A stretch of 64,000 nt of DNA from positions 30,200 through 94,199 of the forward strand of contig CAIXGS010000014.1 in assembly GCA_903919125.1 (NCBI GenBank). Direction: 5' to 3'. The DNA comes from an uncultured Spartobacteria bacterium. GTDB taxonomy: Bacteria > Verrucomicrobiota > Verrucomicrobiia > Chthoniobacterales > Chthoniobacteraceae. This document shows positions 51,799 through 60,912 of this stretch, piece by piece. Below the pieces are notes generated by a model. The model worked only from the letters and a program-made list of their open reading frames with translations. It was not told the origin of the DNA and made no database searches. The first letter of the stretch is position 1. The number at the start of each line of letters is the position of its first letter. The position numbers and the translations under genes are program-made.

Positions 51799-52950
51799 AT
51801 GAAAATTGTTGTTTGGACGGATTCCGATGCTCTTGCCGGCACTGAAAGGCATTGCCTTGATTTGGGGGCTGGGCTCAGGGGTGCTGGGGCTTGGGTAAGT
51901 ATCGCTTGCCGGCCAGGCTCTCCTATGGCGCGATTGGTGGAGTGCAGTCAGGGCCGTTTACTTACGCTAGACGCTTCCGGTGCGCCCCTCACAGCCGTGA
52001 GCACTCTGCGCTCTTTGCTTGAGAATGGAGAACTGGATGTGATTCATTCTCATAATGGCCGGACAACTTTTTTGGCATGCTTGGCTGTGCTTCGAGCAGG
52101 ACGCGGTTGTGTAGTTGCGACGCAGCACTTTATCGCTCCCGCAAGAGTGACGCGGCGGGGTCTGGTTCGCTTTGTATCGAATCGAATACACCGATGGACG
52201 AATATGCGAGTGGATCGATGGATTGCGATATCTGAGGCGGTGACCCTCGGTATGTTGGCGCGAAACGACGTGCAGCGCTCTCGGTTGAGTACGATTCCTA
52301 ACGGTACAGCTTTTCCGGATGCGAGTGAACCGAAGCGTGCTCAGGCACGGCTGCTGCTTGGCCTGCCGCAATTGACTCCGGTGCTTTTGTGTGTGGCTCG
52401 ATTGGCGGCAGAGAAGGGGTTGGAAGTTCTATTAAGCGCGGCTGCAATGCTTCGTGCGGATGGAGTGTCGCTGCACATTTTATTCGTGGGAGAGGGTGCC
52501 CTGCGGAAAAGACTTCAGCGCTTAGCGCGGGAACTTGGTCTCTCTGAATGCGTCCAGTGGCTGGGGTATCAGTCTGCGCCTGGGGTGTGGATGCGGGCGG
52601 CTGATTTGCTTGTTTTACCGAGTGCCGAAGAGCCTTTTGGGCTGGTTTTGCTGGAGGCAATGAGTCGGGGCATTCCGGTGATCGCTGCTGCGGCGGGCGG
52701 TCCGCTTGAGATCGTGGATGCAACCTGCGGGCTACTGTTCACGCCGGGAGACGGGCGGGATTTGGCCACAAAAATTAAACATTTGCTGGCGAATCCCCCT
52801 GAATTGAGGCGGCTTGGCGAGGGTGCTAAGATGCGGTGGAAGACTCATTTTGAATTGGGTAAAATGGTTGCCCGAATTAAGGAGGCCTACGGAAACGCGT
52901 TTGGGGTAGCTAAGTCTGCTTCGGGAAAGACGTTTAATGAATCAATTTAG
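51799..52950 (+). CDS. Glycosyltransferase family 4 (GT-B fold)
   Basis: The protein is 383 aa. The N-terminal Glyco_transf_4 domain has TDSDALAGTERHCLDLGAGLRGAG and DVIHSHNGRT. The C-terminal domain has PVLLCVARLAAEKGLEVLLSAA, LHILFVGEGALRKRLQRLA, then LLVLPSAEEPFGLVLLEAMSRGIPVIAAAAGGPLEIV with the catalytic glutamates. It is the last of the cluster, 40 bp after the previous gene and preceded by GGGAG before the ATG at 51799. With the three upstream genes it probably builds an extracellular or LPS-linked glycan; no Wzx/Wzy or ABC exporter is in the window. Confidence 0.92.
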   Translation: MKIVVWTDSDALAGTERHCLDLGAGLRGAGAWVSIACRPGSPMARLVECSQGRLLTLDASGAPLTAVSTLRSLLENGELDVIHSHNGRTTFLACLAVLRAGRGCVVATQHFIAPARVTRRGLVRFVSNRIHRWTNMRVDRWIAISEAVTLGMLARNDVQRSRLSTIPNGTAFPDASEPKRAQARLLLGLPQLTPVLLCVARLAAEKGLEVLLSAAAMLRADGVSLHILFVGEGALRKRLQRLARELGLSECVQWLGYQSAPGVWMRAADLLVLPSAEEPFGLVLLEAMSRGIPVIAAAAGGPLEIVDATCGLLFTPGDGRDLATKIKHLLANPPELRRLGEGAKMRWKTHFELGKMVARIKEAYGNAFGVAKSASGKTFNESI

Positions 52951-53093
52951 CGGATTTTGTCGCTTGCGCATGGATATAAAAGTGAATGCTTACCGAGAGC
53001 GGTAGCATTAATCGAGAGCCTTGAGAAAGTGGCTCCGATGCAGGCTAATCTTCGTTCTGTTTTTGTGGCACTGATGTGCTAAGTTGATGGGCT

Positions 53094-55658
53094 ATGCCTC
53101 GATCCCGTTCTGCCACTCCGCTGCTGCCGCAGCTTGAGACCCGTCTGTTTACGTTAGGAAATGGGTTGGAGTTGTTAGTTCATGAAGATTGGTCCGCCCC
53201 TGTGGCAAGCATCCAGGCATGGGTGCAAACCGGCTCCATTCACGAAGGCCAGCACCTTGGCTCCGGTATTTCCCACCTTTTGGAGCATATGGCGTTTCAG
53301 GGGACGGAGAAGCGCTCTGGGGGTGCGCTTGCCCAGCAAATTCAAGATGTGGGCGGGTACGTGAACGCATACACGTCTTTCGACCGCACCGTCTATTGGG
53401 TCGATTTGCCGTCAAAGGGTGTGCCGGTAGTTCTTGATCTGATCTCGGATGCGGTATTTCGCTCAACGTTGCCGCCCGAAGAATTTGCCAAGGAGCAGGA
53501 TGTGATTCGTCGCGAGTTTGCTATGGGCTTTGACGACCCAGATCGGATGCAGTCGGAGCGCCTGTTCTCCACCGCCTATCAAAAGCATCCCTATCGACAA
53601 CCGGTCATTGGCCATTTGGAGGTGTTTAATGCGCTCAGCCGAGAGGATGTGCTGGATTACTACAGGCGGCGTTACGCCCCGAACAACGTATTTTTTGTGG
53701 TGACCGGCGCTGTGCGTGCCGAGGAGGTAGCAGAGCAACTAGCGAAGTGTGTGGTCGACGTGCCGAGGTTGGCACTAGCGCCGGTTTGGATACCAGGAGA
53801 ACCCGTCCAGATGGCGCCTCGGGAGGTCCACCAGGAGTTTGATACTGAGTTGACTCGTTTGAGTCTCGCTTGGCATGTGCCCAATGGACTTCATCCGGAT
53901 GCTCCGGCTCTGGACTTGCTGGCGGCCATTTTGGGCGAGGGGCGCAGTGCTCGACTTTATCGTGCGTTGAGGGAGAAACGTGGAATTGTTCACTCTGTGG
54001 GGGCTTGGACGTATTGTCCTGCCGATGGCGGTTTGTTTGGACTTAGCGCTGTGCTTGATGTGGAAAATCGGGATGTGGTGCATGCCGCTCTATTGGAAGA
54101 GTTGAGTGAGATTCAGGAACGCGGGGTGCAACCGGACGAAATGGCTCGAATTCGCAAAATGCGGCTGAGCGGCTATCTCGGGAGTCTCTCGACGGCGAGG
54201 GGACGGGCTTCAGATATTGGAGACAGTTGGATGTCGTGTAGGAATACAGACTTTTCACGCATTTATGGTGAGCTGCTGGCTCAAGTAGAACCGGAGGAGA
54301 TTCAGCGGGTGGCGCGCCATTACATCCAAGCCAAGGGGCTCAACGTGGTATCCTTGAACCCCAAAGGTAGCGGGCGCAAAGTTGTTCCAGCGGAAAGTGT
54401 GAGCGTGCGGGGTGACGTTGAAAAAAATTGCCTTGAGAACGGTTTGCGCACCCTGATTTGCCGTGATGAGCGCTTGCCAATGGTCAGTTTGAGTGTCGGA
54501 TTTCGCGCGGGTCGACTGGTTGAAACAAGTGAGACGAATGGGATTTCCAAGTTGTTTTCGCGCGTGCTGCTCAAGGGCACCTCAGCACGTTCTGCTGAGG
54601 TGATAGCGGACACTCTAGAGTCGCTGGGGGGCGGCATCGGTGCGGATGCCGGGAAGGGGACTGTGACGGTTGGCGTATCGGTTTTAAGGGACGATTTGGA
54701 GGCGGGTTTGGAAATCCTCGCAGACGTGGTGCGCCATGCCGTTTTTCCGAAGGAGGCATTGGAAAGAGAGCGCACCGTGCAATTGGCGGCAATCAGGTCT
54801 GAGCGTGAGGATCCTTTCGCGGTTGCTGGACAGTTGCTTCGCTCGCACTTGCTGGAGGGGCATCCAGACGGACTGCCCGCTTACGGGACTTTGGAAAGTG
54901 TCGGGGCAATTCGGAGGGAGGATTTACTGGCGTTTCGCGACCGGTATTGCGTGGGGCGCAATGGTGTACTTTCAATTTTTGGGGATGTTGATCCGATTCA
55001 AGTGCACGCATTGGTGGAGCGGTATTTTGGAGGGTTGCCAGAGGGAGAGCAGGCTTTGAAGCACCCTCCGTTGCCGTCTCCGCTTTGCGGGATGAAATTT
55101 GTCGAGACCACCGTGGATCGGCAGCAAACCGTTTTGATGGTGGGCTATCGTTGTCCTGACATATTTCATGAAGATCAGGCTTCGCTTTGTCTTTTGGAGG
55201 AGGCGTGCAGCGACTTGGGGGGGAGAATGTTTGTACGTATCAGAGAAGAACTTGGCCTTGCGTACTCGGTGGGTTCCAGTCACTACGCTGGTTTGTCCTG
55301 CGGTTCGTTCGTCTTCTATGTCGCGACGGATCCGGAGAAACAGGAGGCTGTTTTAGCTGAGTTAAATAAAGAAATTCGCGCACTCGCTCAGGACGGACTG
55401 GGCGAGGCGGAGCTCTGCCGAGCTAAGGAGAAGTTTCTAGGCGGAATGGATTTGCGCAACCAAAGCCTAGCTGCCTTTGGTGCAGGTTGCCTGGCTGATG
55501 AGCTGTTGGGTTTAGGGGCTGAGCATTTCAGGCAGGAGCGCGCCGCAGTGGAGGCGGTTACTGCGGTGCATCTGCGCGCTGTGGCGGGCCGGATCTTTGG
55601 GGAGCAACCGTTTGTGACGGCTAAGGTGGGCCCGGTTTTGGGCGCAAAAGGTGCATAG
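53094..55658 (+). CDS. M16 family zinc metallopeptidase (two-domain, pitrilysin-like)
   Basis: The protein is 854 aa, fusing two M16 halves. In the first, the inverted zinc motif HxxEH is HLLEHMAFQGT (His61, Glu64, His65). The downstream glutamate ligand is in QDVIRREFAMG. The second half (about residues 440-854) has the same fold without the zinc motif, as in pitrilysin-like or PqqL-type proteins where it closes the chamber. SVGAWTYCPADGGLFGLSAV and the later RIREELGLAYSVGSSHYAGL are the two family repeats. No signal peptide is seen, so a cytoplasmic location is likely. It precedes kdsA by 76 bp. Confidence 0.92.
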   Translation: MPRSRSATPLLPQLETRLFTLGNGLELLVHEDWSAPVASIQAWVQTGSIHEGQHLGSGISHLLEHMAFQGTEKRSGGALAQQIQDVGGYVNAYTSFDRTVYWVDLPSKGVPVVLDLISDAVFRSTLPPEEFAKEQDVIRREFAMGFDDPDRMQSERLFSTAYQKHPYRQPVIGHLEVFNALSREDVLDYYRRRYAPNNVFFVVTGAVRAEEVAEQLAKCVVDVPRLALAPVWIPGEPVQMAPREVHQEFDTELTRLSLAWHVPNGLHPDAPALDLLAAILGEGRSARLYRALREKRGIVHSVGAWTYCPADGGLFGLSAVLDVENRDVVHAALLEELSEIQERGVQPDEMARIRKMRLSGYLGSLSTARGRASDIGDSWMSCRNTDFSRIYGELLAQVEPEEIQRVARHYIQAKGLNVVSLNPKGSGRKVVPAESVSVRGDVEKNCLENGLRTLICRDERLPMVSLSVGFRAGRLVETSETNGISKLFSRVLLKGTSARSAEVIADTLESLGGGIGADAGKGTVTVGVSVLRDDLEAGLEILADVVRHAVFPKEALERERTVQLAAIRSEREDPFAVAGQLLRSHLLEGHPDGLPAYGTLESVGAIRREDLLAFRDRYCVGRNGVLSIFGDVDPIQVHALVERYFGGLPEGEQALKHPPLPSPLCGMKFVETTVDRQQTVLMVGYRCPDIFHEDQASLCLLEEACSDLGGRMFVRIREELGLAYSVGSSHYAGLSCGSFVFYVATDPEKQEAVLAELNKEIRALAQDGLGEAELCRAKEKFLGGMDLRNQSLAAFGAGCLADELLGLGAEHFRQERAAVEAVTAVHLRAVAGRIFGEQPFVTAKVGPVLGAKGA

Positions 55659-55734
55659 TTTTTCGTTTCTGCTTTGAAAGACGCGCCCGCCGTTCGATGT
55701 TGTTTTAATAGTCGACACCTCTTTTTGTAGCTCC

Positions 55735-56595
55735 ATGCAATCTTTTGATCAGCCGTTTTTGATTCATCCACCGCTCACTATCGGAACCGGTGCCGGTTCT
55801 GTGGAGATAGGCGGTACTGGGGGACCTCTTTTTATCCTTGGGCCGTGCGTGATGGAGTCGGAGGAGTTTGTTTGGAAGATGGCGAGGGAATTGCAAAAGC
55901 AGTGTAAGGCGCTTGGTTTTTCGTTTGTCTTCAAGGCTTCCTACGACAAAGCCAACCGCACATCGGTTCATAGCTTCCGAGGACATGGCGTGGAGGCTGG
56001 GTGCAAAATTCTGGGGGAAATCGGGCGCGAACTTTCCATACCGGTGACTACCGACGTGCATTCTCCGCAGGAGGCCGAGATTGCGGCGCAATGGATCGAC
56101 GTGTTGCAAATTCCGGCATTTTTGTGTCGTCAAACCGATCTCATTGAGGCGGCTGCACGGACGGGACGTACGGTGAATGTAAAAAAAGGGCAGTTTCTGG
56201 CGCCCCAAGACGTGGTCAATATTGCACGCAAGTTGCAAGCGTTTGGTTGCGAGAACTTTTTCTTCACCGAACGGGGGGTCAGTTTTGGCTACCACAATTT
56301 GGTGGCGGATATGCGCTCACTTTACTGGATTCGCGAGTTGGGGTACCGGGTCGTTTTTGATGCAACTCACTCTGTGCAACGTCCCGGCGGAGGGGGTGAC
56401 AGGACTTCTGGAGATGGCATTTTGGCTCCTGTTTTGGCTCGTGCGGCGGTCGCTGCGGGGTGTGACGGGGTTTTTATAGAGACCCACGAGGATCCTTCAG
56501 TCGCCTTTAGTGATGGTCCAAACCAAGTTCCTCTGGCGCATTTGCCTGTGTTACTTTCTCAACTGTCAAAAATCCATGCACTCGTTCGGACCTAG
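55735..56595 (+). CDS. kdsA: 3-deoxy-8-phosphooctulonate (Kdo-8-P) synthase
   Basis: The protein is 286 aa, standard for the family. It condenses arabinose-5-phosphate and phosphoenolpyruvate to Kdo-8-phosphate for lipid A-core. Signatures seen include LGPCVMESEEF, FVFKASYDKANRTSVHSFRG, TDVHSPQEAEIAAQWIDVLQIPAFLCRQTDL, VKKGQFLAPQDV, FFFTERGVSFGYHNLVADMR and DATHSVQRPGG. It is followed directly by the lptC-like gene and starts a cluster kdsA-lptC-lptA-lptB-hpf, a layout shared with many Gram-negatives. The presence of this gene indicates that the organism makes Kdo-containing LPS. Confidence 0.97.
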   Translation: MQSFDQPFLIHPPLTIGTGAGSVEIGGTGGPLFILGPCVMESEEFVWKMARELQKQCKALGFSFVFKASYDKANRTSVHSFRGHGVEAGCKILGEIGRELSIPVTTDVHSPQEAEIAAQWIDVLQIPAFLCRQTDLIEAAARTGRTVNVKKGQFLAPQDVVNIARKLQAFGCENFFFTERGVSFGYHNLVADMRSLYWIRELGYRVVFDATHSVQRPGGGGDRTSGDGILAPVLARAAVAAGCDGVFIETHEDPSVAFSDGPNQVPLAHLPVLLSQLSKIHALVRT

Positions 56596-56626
56596 TATCC
56601 AAAAGAAACGAACATCATCGACCTGC

Positions 56627-57289
56627 ATGATGCTCCCGCTTTGGGCGGTAGCACTTCTTGCCCCGTCGGTATTTGGAGCGGGGGAAACCCCGATTTTGCG
56701 GCTCGCCAAGCCCCAACCCGAGCTCAAGCGCTCAGAACGCCCACTGGACAACGCAATCCCAGTTGCCCCCTCTAAACCGGCTGCTTGGGGGACGCGCTTG
56801 CCTGTCGCATCGGGTTCGCAGGCGGCCATCCCGACTCCAAGCTCAAAAGCACTGACACCAGACCCGGCAAATGAGGCGCCTTTGTCTATCCCGTTGTTGC
56901 AGGGATACGATAGCTTCGGGTTAAGCGTTCCGGACCATGATGCGTCGGGTAGGCTGCGCTCTTTGTTTGTTATCGGCGCCATTTCCAGAGTGGACGATCG
57001 TACCGTGGAAATACGGGACAGTTTTTTAGAGACTTACAGGGAGAATGGGGGCCTTGATTTGTCCATTGAGATGCCCAAGGCGAATCTGGATCGTTTTACC
57101 CGGGTGCTCGCTTCCAAAACGCCTGTGGTGATCCGGCGCGATGAATTTGAGCTTAAGGGAGCCACTATGGAGTTTAACACGCTGACGCGAGAAGGCGGGA
57201 TGGGCGGTGCAGTGGAAATGGTGATTTACAATGGAGTGACGGTGGCATCTGAAGAGGAGGCTCCCATTGAAAAAAAACAAAAGCGTTAG
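56627..57289 (+). CDS. lptC: LptC-like periplasmic LPS-transport protein
   Basis: 220 aa from the ATG at 56627, which gives a short leader (MMLPLWAVALLAPSVFGAG); the frame runs back to 56510 inside kdsA, but that part is unlikely. A Pro/Ala/Lys-rich stretch (about 25-90) precedes a beta-jellyroll-type segment: GYDSFGLSVPDHDASGRLRSLFVIGAISRVDDRTVEIRDSFLETYRENG, then IEMPKANLDRFTRVLASKTPVVIRRDEFELKGATMEFN. LptC proteins bridge LPS from LptBFG to LptA. The assignment rests mostly on position between kdsA and lptA/lptB; sequence similarity is suggestive only. Confidence 0.6.
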   Translation: MMLPLWAVALLAPSVFGAGETPILRLAKPQPELKRSERPLDNAIPVAPSKPAAWGTRLPVASGSQAAIPTPSSKALTPDPANEAPLSIPLLQGYDSFGLSVPDHDASGRLRSLFVIGAISRVDDRTVEIRDSFLETYRENGGLDLSIEMPKANLDRFTRVLASKTPVVIRRDEFELKGATMEFNTLTREGGMGGAVEMVIYNGVTVASEEEAPIEKKQKR

Positions 57290-57562
57290 TGGACTTTAAG
57301 AACCTTTTGAACGACTGAAATGGGGGGGCATTAGTCTTGCCGGAACTCGTGTGATGGAACTCGTCGGCAACGAAGTATAGTTGTTTGAAATTGGGTTAAG
57401 AAGCTCACTCGGGAGCTCCGCTAGGATTCGTTTTGATCTATGAATTTTATTGCCAATGAAGTTCTCTTAAAAGCCTCTCCACCCTGCTTTATTTTTATCA
57501 AAGAATAGGTTCCAAAGACTAAACGATTATCTATGTTTGGAAGCGTTGATTTGGATAGAACT

Positions 57563-58354
57563 ATGAAGCATTTCCGAACTTATTCTCGAACTTACTCTCG
57601 CTCCCTGATTCCCTTGTGGTCTGGGCTTGTGGTGCAACTTTTGTGGGTTGCGACGGCGCGGAGTCAGGAGTTACGAGGGGAATCGAGCGCCGTACAGCAA
57701 GGGGAATTGAGCGGCGCACAGGGGAGCAGCGCGCGTAGGGCTCCCTTGCAAAACCTAGGTGTTTCCCCGCTAACGGGGGGGGCTCAAGGGGCGCTCTCTG
57801 GCAATGGCGGCTCGCTGGGTAAAGGAAGTTCGGGTAGTTCGGGTAGTTCGCTGGGCGGGGCTGCTACGGCCTCGTCTGCACAAACGGTCACCACTATTAG
57901 CTCCAAGAAAGGGGCTTATTTGGATTCCAAGGCCTATATGGCGACTTTCAACGGAAGCGTTAGTGTGGTGGACGCTCGTTTCTCGCTTACATGCGACAAG
58001 TTAACCGCTTTTTTTGTGCGTCCAAGCGTAGAGTCTGCCGGAGAAGTAAAGGGAGAGAGCGGGCGTAGTGGTCTGGATAAAGCTGAGGCGGAGGGTGATG
58101 TGATTATCATCCAAGATAAAGTTGGGGAGAAGGGCGAGGTGGAGAGGAGTCTGGCTCGGGCACAAAAGGCGGTTTACGATTCTCAGACTGGGAACATCAC
58201 ATTGTCTGGGTGGCCTCAAGTAGAACAGAAACAGAACGTTACGATGGCGGCTGAAGAAAGTACTGTGATTATTTTAAACCGCAAAGGAAAGTTGGAAGTA
58301 CTTGGGCATTCGAAGTCTATCTTACGGAATGCCAGCATGAACGATGGACACTGA
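57563..58354 (+). CDS. lptA: LptA/OstA-like periplasmic LPS-transport protein
   Basis: 263 aa from the ATG at 57563; an in-frame ATG at 57533 is also possible. A leader (RSLIPLWSGLVVQLLWVATARS) is followed by a long low-complexity segment rich in Gly, Ser and Ala (about residues 35-105), unusual for the family. The OstA-like beta segment then follows (TTISSKKGAYLDSKAYMATFNGSVSVVDARFSLTCDKLTAFF, then AEAEGDVIIIQDK, YDSQTGNITLSGWPQVEQ), the repeated pattern of LptA. The 3' end overlaps lptB by 11 bp. Role: LPS bridge across the periplasm. Confidence 0.78.
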   Translation: MKHFRTYSRTYSRSLIPLWSGLVVQLLWVATARSQELRGESSAVQQGELSGAQGSSARRAPLQNLGVSPLTGGAQGALSGNGGSLGKGSSGSSGSSLGGAATASSAQTVTTISSKKGAYLDSKAYMATFNGSVSVVDARFSLTCDKLTAFFVRPSVESAGEVKGESGRSGLDKAEAEGDVIIIQDKVGEKGEVERSLARAQKAVYDSQTGNITLSGWPQVEQKQNVTMAAEESTVIILNRKGKLEVLGHSKSILRNASMNDGH

Positions 58355-59144
58355 GCATTCATCTGGGGTGATGCCTACTGGGGAATCTGGCACTACATTT
58401 TCAAGCGATACTGTGATGGAAAATCCGTTGTTGCGAACGCAACGTTTGTTGAAGATTTACGGGCGGCGGGCGGTTGTGAATGGAGTGGATATCGAACTGT
58501 CCAAGGGAGAGATTGTGGGGTTGCTTGGGCCGAACGGGGCAGGGAAGACGACGAGTTTCTACATGATTGCCGGTTTGGTGCGGCCTGATGGAGGTTCCGT
58601 AGAGTTTATGGGAGAGGATGTTACCCAATTGCCAATGCATCGCAGGGCTCGGATGGGCATGGGATATTTACCACAGGAAGAATCTGTGTTTCGGAAGTTA
58701 TCCGTTGAAGACAATCTGATGGCGATTTTGGAGATGCAGCCTCTTACGAAAAAAGAACGTAAAAATCGTTGCGAAGAGCTGCTAAATCAGTTTGGAATAA
58801 CGTCCGTGGCTAAACAGCTCGCACTGACCTTGTCTGGCGGTGAAAAACGGCGTCTTACGATCGCACGTTCGCTGGTCAACTGTCCCTCGTTGTTGATGTT
58901 GGATGAGCCTTTCAGCGGGGTGGATCCCATTGCTGTGGCGGACGTTCAGCAGATTATCGCCAAACTTCGCGACGAGGGCTTGGGTATCCTCATTACCGAT
59001 CACAATGTGCGTGAGACGCTTGCCATAGTGGATAGGGCCTACCTCATTTTTGAGGGGCGTGTGGAAACCCATGGCACCAAAGAATTTCTGGTCAACGATC
59101 CGGTGGCCCGCCGAGTGTATCTTGGAGAGGGCTTCCGTATGTAG
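58344..59144 (+). CDS. lptB: LPS export ABC transporter ATP-binding protein
   Basis: The protein is 266 aa. The canonical ABC ATPase is present: Walker A GLLGPNGAGKTTSFYMIAGLVRPDGG, Q-loop YLPQEESVFRKLSVEDNLMAILE, signature LSGGEKRRLTIARSLVNCPSLLMLDEPFSGVDPIAV, and H-loop TDHNVRETL. All match LptB (YhbG), including DEPFSGVDPIAV. The gene starts inside the last codons of lptA. The first 24 residues are extra, so an internal ATG at 58416 (MENPLLRTQ) is an alternative start giving the usual 242 aa. It powers LPS extraction from the inner membrane with LptF/LptG, which are not in the window. Confidence 0.95.
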   Translation: MDTEHSSGVMPTGESGTTFSSDTVMENPLLRTQRLLKIYGRRAVVNGVDIELSKGEIVGLLGPNGAGKTTSFYMIAGLVRPDGGSVEFMGEDVTQLPMHRRARMGMGYLPQEESVFRKLSVEDNLMAILEMQPLTKKERKNRCEELLNQFGITSVAKQLALTLSGGEKRRLTIARSLVNCPSLLMLDEPFSGVDPIAVADVQQIIAKLRDEGLGILITDHNVRETLAIVDRAYLIFEGRVETHGTKEFLVNDPVARRVYLGEGFRM

Positions 59145-59228
59145 TTGCAGTGTTAAACCCCAAATAAACAAAGGACACAAACTCCGACCGGAAAGGAGGT
59201 TGTGCCCACCGACAAGGAAAAAAAGACC

Positions 59229-59570
59229 ATGCAGACTGCAAATGTTAACGTTCCTGTTCGAGTGGATGCCCGGCATTTCGCCCTCACTGAGGCGATCCGG
59301 TTGCATACCGTACACAAAATAGACCAGTTACATCTGGACTACCCACGAATCATCGAGGCGCACGTGATCCTCGATATTCAAAAGCACGGCAACCGGCATT
59401 TCGCAGAGATTATTCTGCACTGCGCAGATCACATCACTCTGGAATCTTCCGCGACGACGACGGACATTTACGTTTCCATTGATTCGGCAGCTCTTAAAAT
59501 TGCGCAGCAGATGCGCAAGTTCAAAACTCGATACTTGGCGACGTATCGGAATGCGCGTCGTGCAGCCTAG
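59229..59570 (+). CDS. hpf: Ribosome hibernation promoting factor (short form)
   Basis: 113 aa from the ATG at 59229; the frame is open to 59202. It matches the YfiA/HPF fold: VNVPVRVDARHFALTEAIRLHTVHKIDQLHLDYPRIIEAHVILDIQKHGNRHFAEIILHC, then YVSIDSAALKIAQQMRKFKTRYLA. These proteins bind the 30S decoding region and quiet ribosomes in stationary phase. It follows lptB as in many Gram-negative genomes. AAGGAAAAAAAG before the start is a fair ribosome-binding site. A clear hairpin terminator lies about 90 bp after the stop. Confidence 0.93.
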   Translation: MQTANVNVPVRVDARHFALTEAIRLHTVHKIDQLHLDYPRIIEAHVILDIQKHGNRHFAEIILHCADHITLESSATTTDIYVSIDSAALKIAQQMRKFKTRYLATYRNARRAA

Positions 59571-59660
59571 TGTTTTTTGACACATTCTAACGCGCAAGAC
59601 GCGCGCACTGACCATTTGCATGAGTGTGGATTCACGCTTCGTGTTACCGGTTGGAAAAGA

Positions 59661-59690
59661 CGGCACCTTCAGAAATGGAGGTGCCGTTTT
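59661..59690 (+). terminator. Intrinsic terminator of the kdsA-hpf cluster
   Basis: Stem CGGCACCT (59661-59668) and AGGTGCCG (59679-59686) with a 10-base loop, followed by TTTT and further T-rich sequence. It lies about 90 bp past the hpf stop on the plus strand. Confidence 0.85.
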
Positions 59691-59788
59691 TGCTGTTTTT
59701 GTGAGAAAGACACGGGGAATTCGGCAACAAAAATGGATGGCACTACGACTGGGCCAAGTCAGAGTGGAGAAACATTCCCCTCCTTCTT

Positions 59789-60436
59789 ATGAAAAGCATT
59801 TTTACCCCTCTCCTTCTTTTGCTGAGTCTCTGCTGCCTTGGCGAAGCTGCTCCCGTTTCGCTGTTTAATGGTCAAAGCCTTGAGGGTTGGGAAGGGGAGA
59901 CTGCCAGTGTGTGGCGAGTCATCGACGAGGTGATTGTCGGTGGTTCGTTGGAGGGAAATCCGCAAAACGAGTTTCTGGCGACAAAGAAGAAGTACCGGAA
60001 TTTTATTTTAAAGCTCGAGTACAAGCTAATTGGAAATGAGGGGTTTGTGAATGGTGGAGTGCAGTTTCGCAGTAAGCGTATCCCCAATCCACCGAACGAA
60101 ATGAGTGGGTATCAAGCGGATATAGGCGCCGGTTATTCGGGCTGCCTTTACGACGAATCGCGACGGAAAACCATGCTCGCTAAACCCGAAAAGGAGCTCG
60201 TTGAGGCCATCGAAAAACCCGGTGAATGGAATCGGTACGAAATCCGCGCGGAGGAGCAGCGCATCCAGCTTTTCCTCAATGGAACGCGAACGGTGGATTT
60301 CACGGAGCGCGAGGCTGGAATGGATATGACCGGAGTCATAGCGCTCCAGATTCATGGGAAATGCAAAGCGCAGGTGAGCTTCCGCAATATTGTGATCGAG
60401 GCGCTTCCTGATGCGCTTATGCCTGATGCAAAATAG
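59789..60436 (+). CDS. Secreted DUF1080 (3-keto-disaccharide hydrolase) protein
   Basis: The protein is 215 aa with a signal peptide (MKSIFTPLLLLLSLCCLGEA). The DUF1080 concanavalin-like fold shows at once after it: VSLFNGQSLEGWEGETASVWRVIDEVIVGGS, then RNFILKLEYKLIGNEGFVNGGVQFRS, GYQADIGAGYSGCLYDESRRK, and GEWNRYEIRAEEQRIQLFLNG. These proteins are abundant in Verrucomicrobiota and Planctomycetota; some hydrolyse 3-keto-glucosides, others act only as binding modules. Its 3' end overlaps the 3' end of the minus-strand parD pseudogene. Confidence 0.92.
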   Translation: MKSIFTPLLLLLSLCCLGEAAPVSLFNGQSLEGWEGETASVWRVIDEVIVGGSLEGNPQNEFLATKKKYRNFILKLEYKLIGNEGFVNGGVQFRSKRIPNPPNEMSGYQADIGAGYSGCLYDESRRKTMLAKPEKELVEAIEKPGEWNRYEIRAEEQRIQLFLNGTRTVDFTEREAGMDMTGVIALQIHGKCKAQVSFRNIVIEALPDALMPDAK

Positions 60437-60707
60437 GTTTTGGAACCTTTTGGAGGCGCCTCCTCGCCAACATCTTTAGCTCATCGGTCACCTCAGGTGT
60501 CCACTCCTGCAATTCTCCCCGGTCCGCCGCCGTGCATCCTGTTTCGAGTGCTTCCCGAAGATTACCCAGCGTTTTGGATCCGATCGTCTCACGGTAAAAC
60601 AACTCTCGGAGGGCCTCGCGAATCACTTCGCTAGCCGATGTCTAGAATCCACTGCTGATCTTCTGCTGAGTCCATCTCTCCATTTCCGGTGTGAGGGAAA
60701 CATTCAT
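60417..60707 (-). pseudogene. parD: parD antitoxin broken by an in-frame amber codon
   Basis: The minus strand from ATG 60707 reads MNVSLTPEMERW, then QQKISSGF, then TAG (60642-60644), then TSASEVIREALRELFYRE. This is the ParD family start in full. The stop takes the place of the tyrosine normally found in the GFY-TSASEV block, so a single base change (TAC or TAT to TAG) explains it. The rest of the frame continues to a stop at 60417-60419. No parE gene follows; the downstream end lies in the DUF1080 gene. It is an orphaned, decayed antitoxin, unless the base is a sequencing error. Confidence 0.85.
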
Positions 60708-60912
60708 GTGGGAACGCGGAATAGGCTTTACCCAAGTGCTTAGTTTTACCCAAGTGCCTGTCCCCGTCGCCGCTAATTTTCCTGACCCCTAGTTTTCAAA
60801 GCAGACTAAAGAGATGGTCGTTGGGGTTGATGCTAACCAGTTGTTGCCCGGACGCCCTCGGAAAGAGGGCCGACAGTTTGACATTTGATCGGTGTGCCAT
60901 CATATTGTTGTC

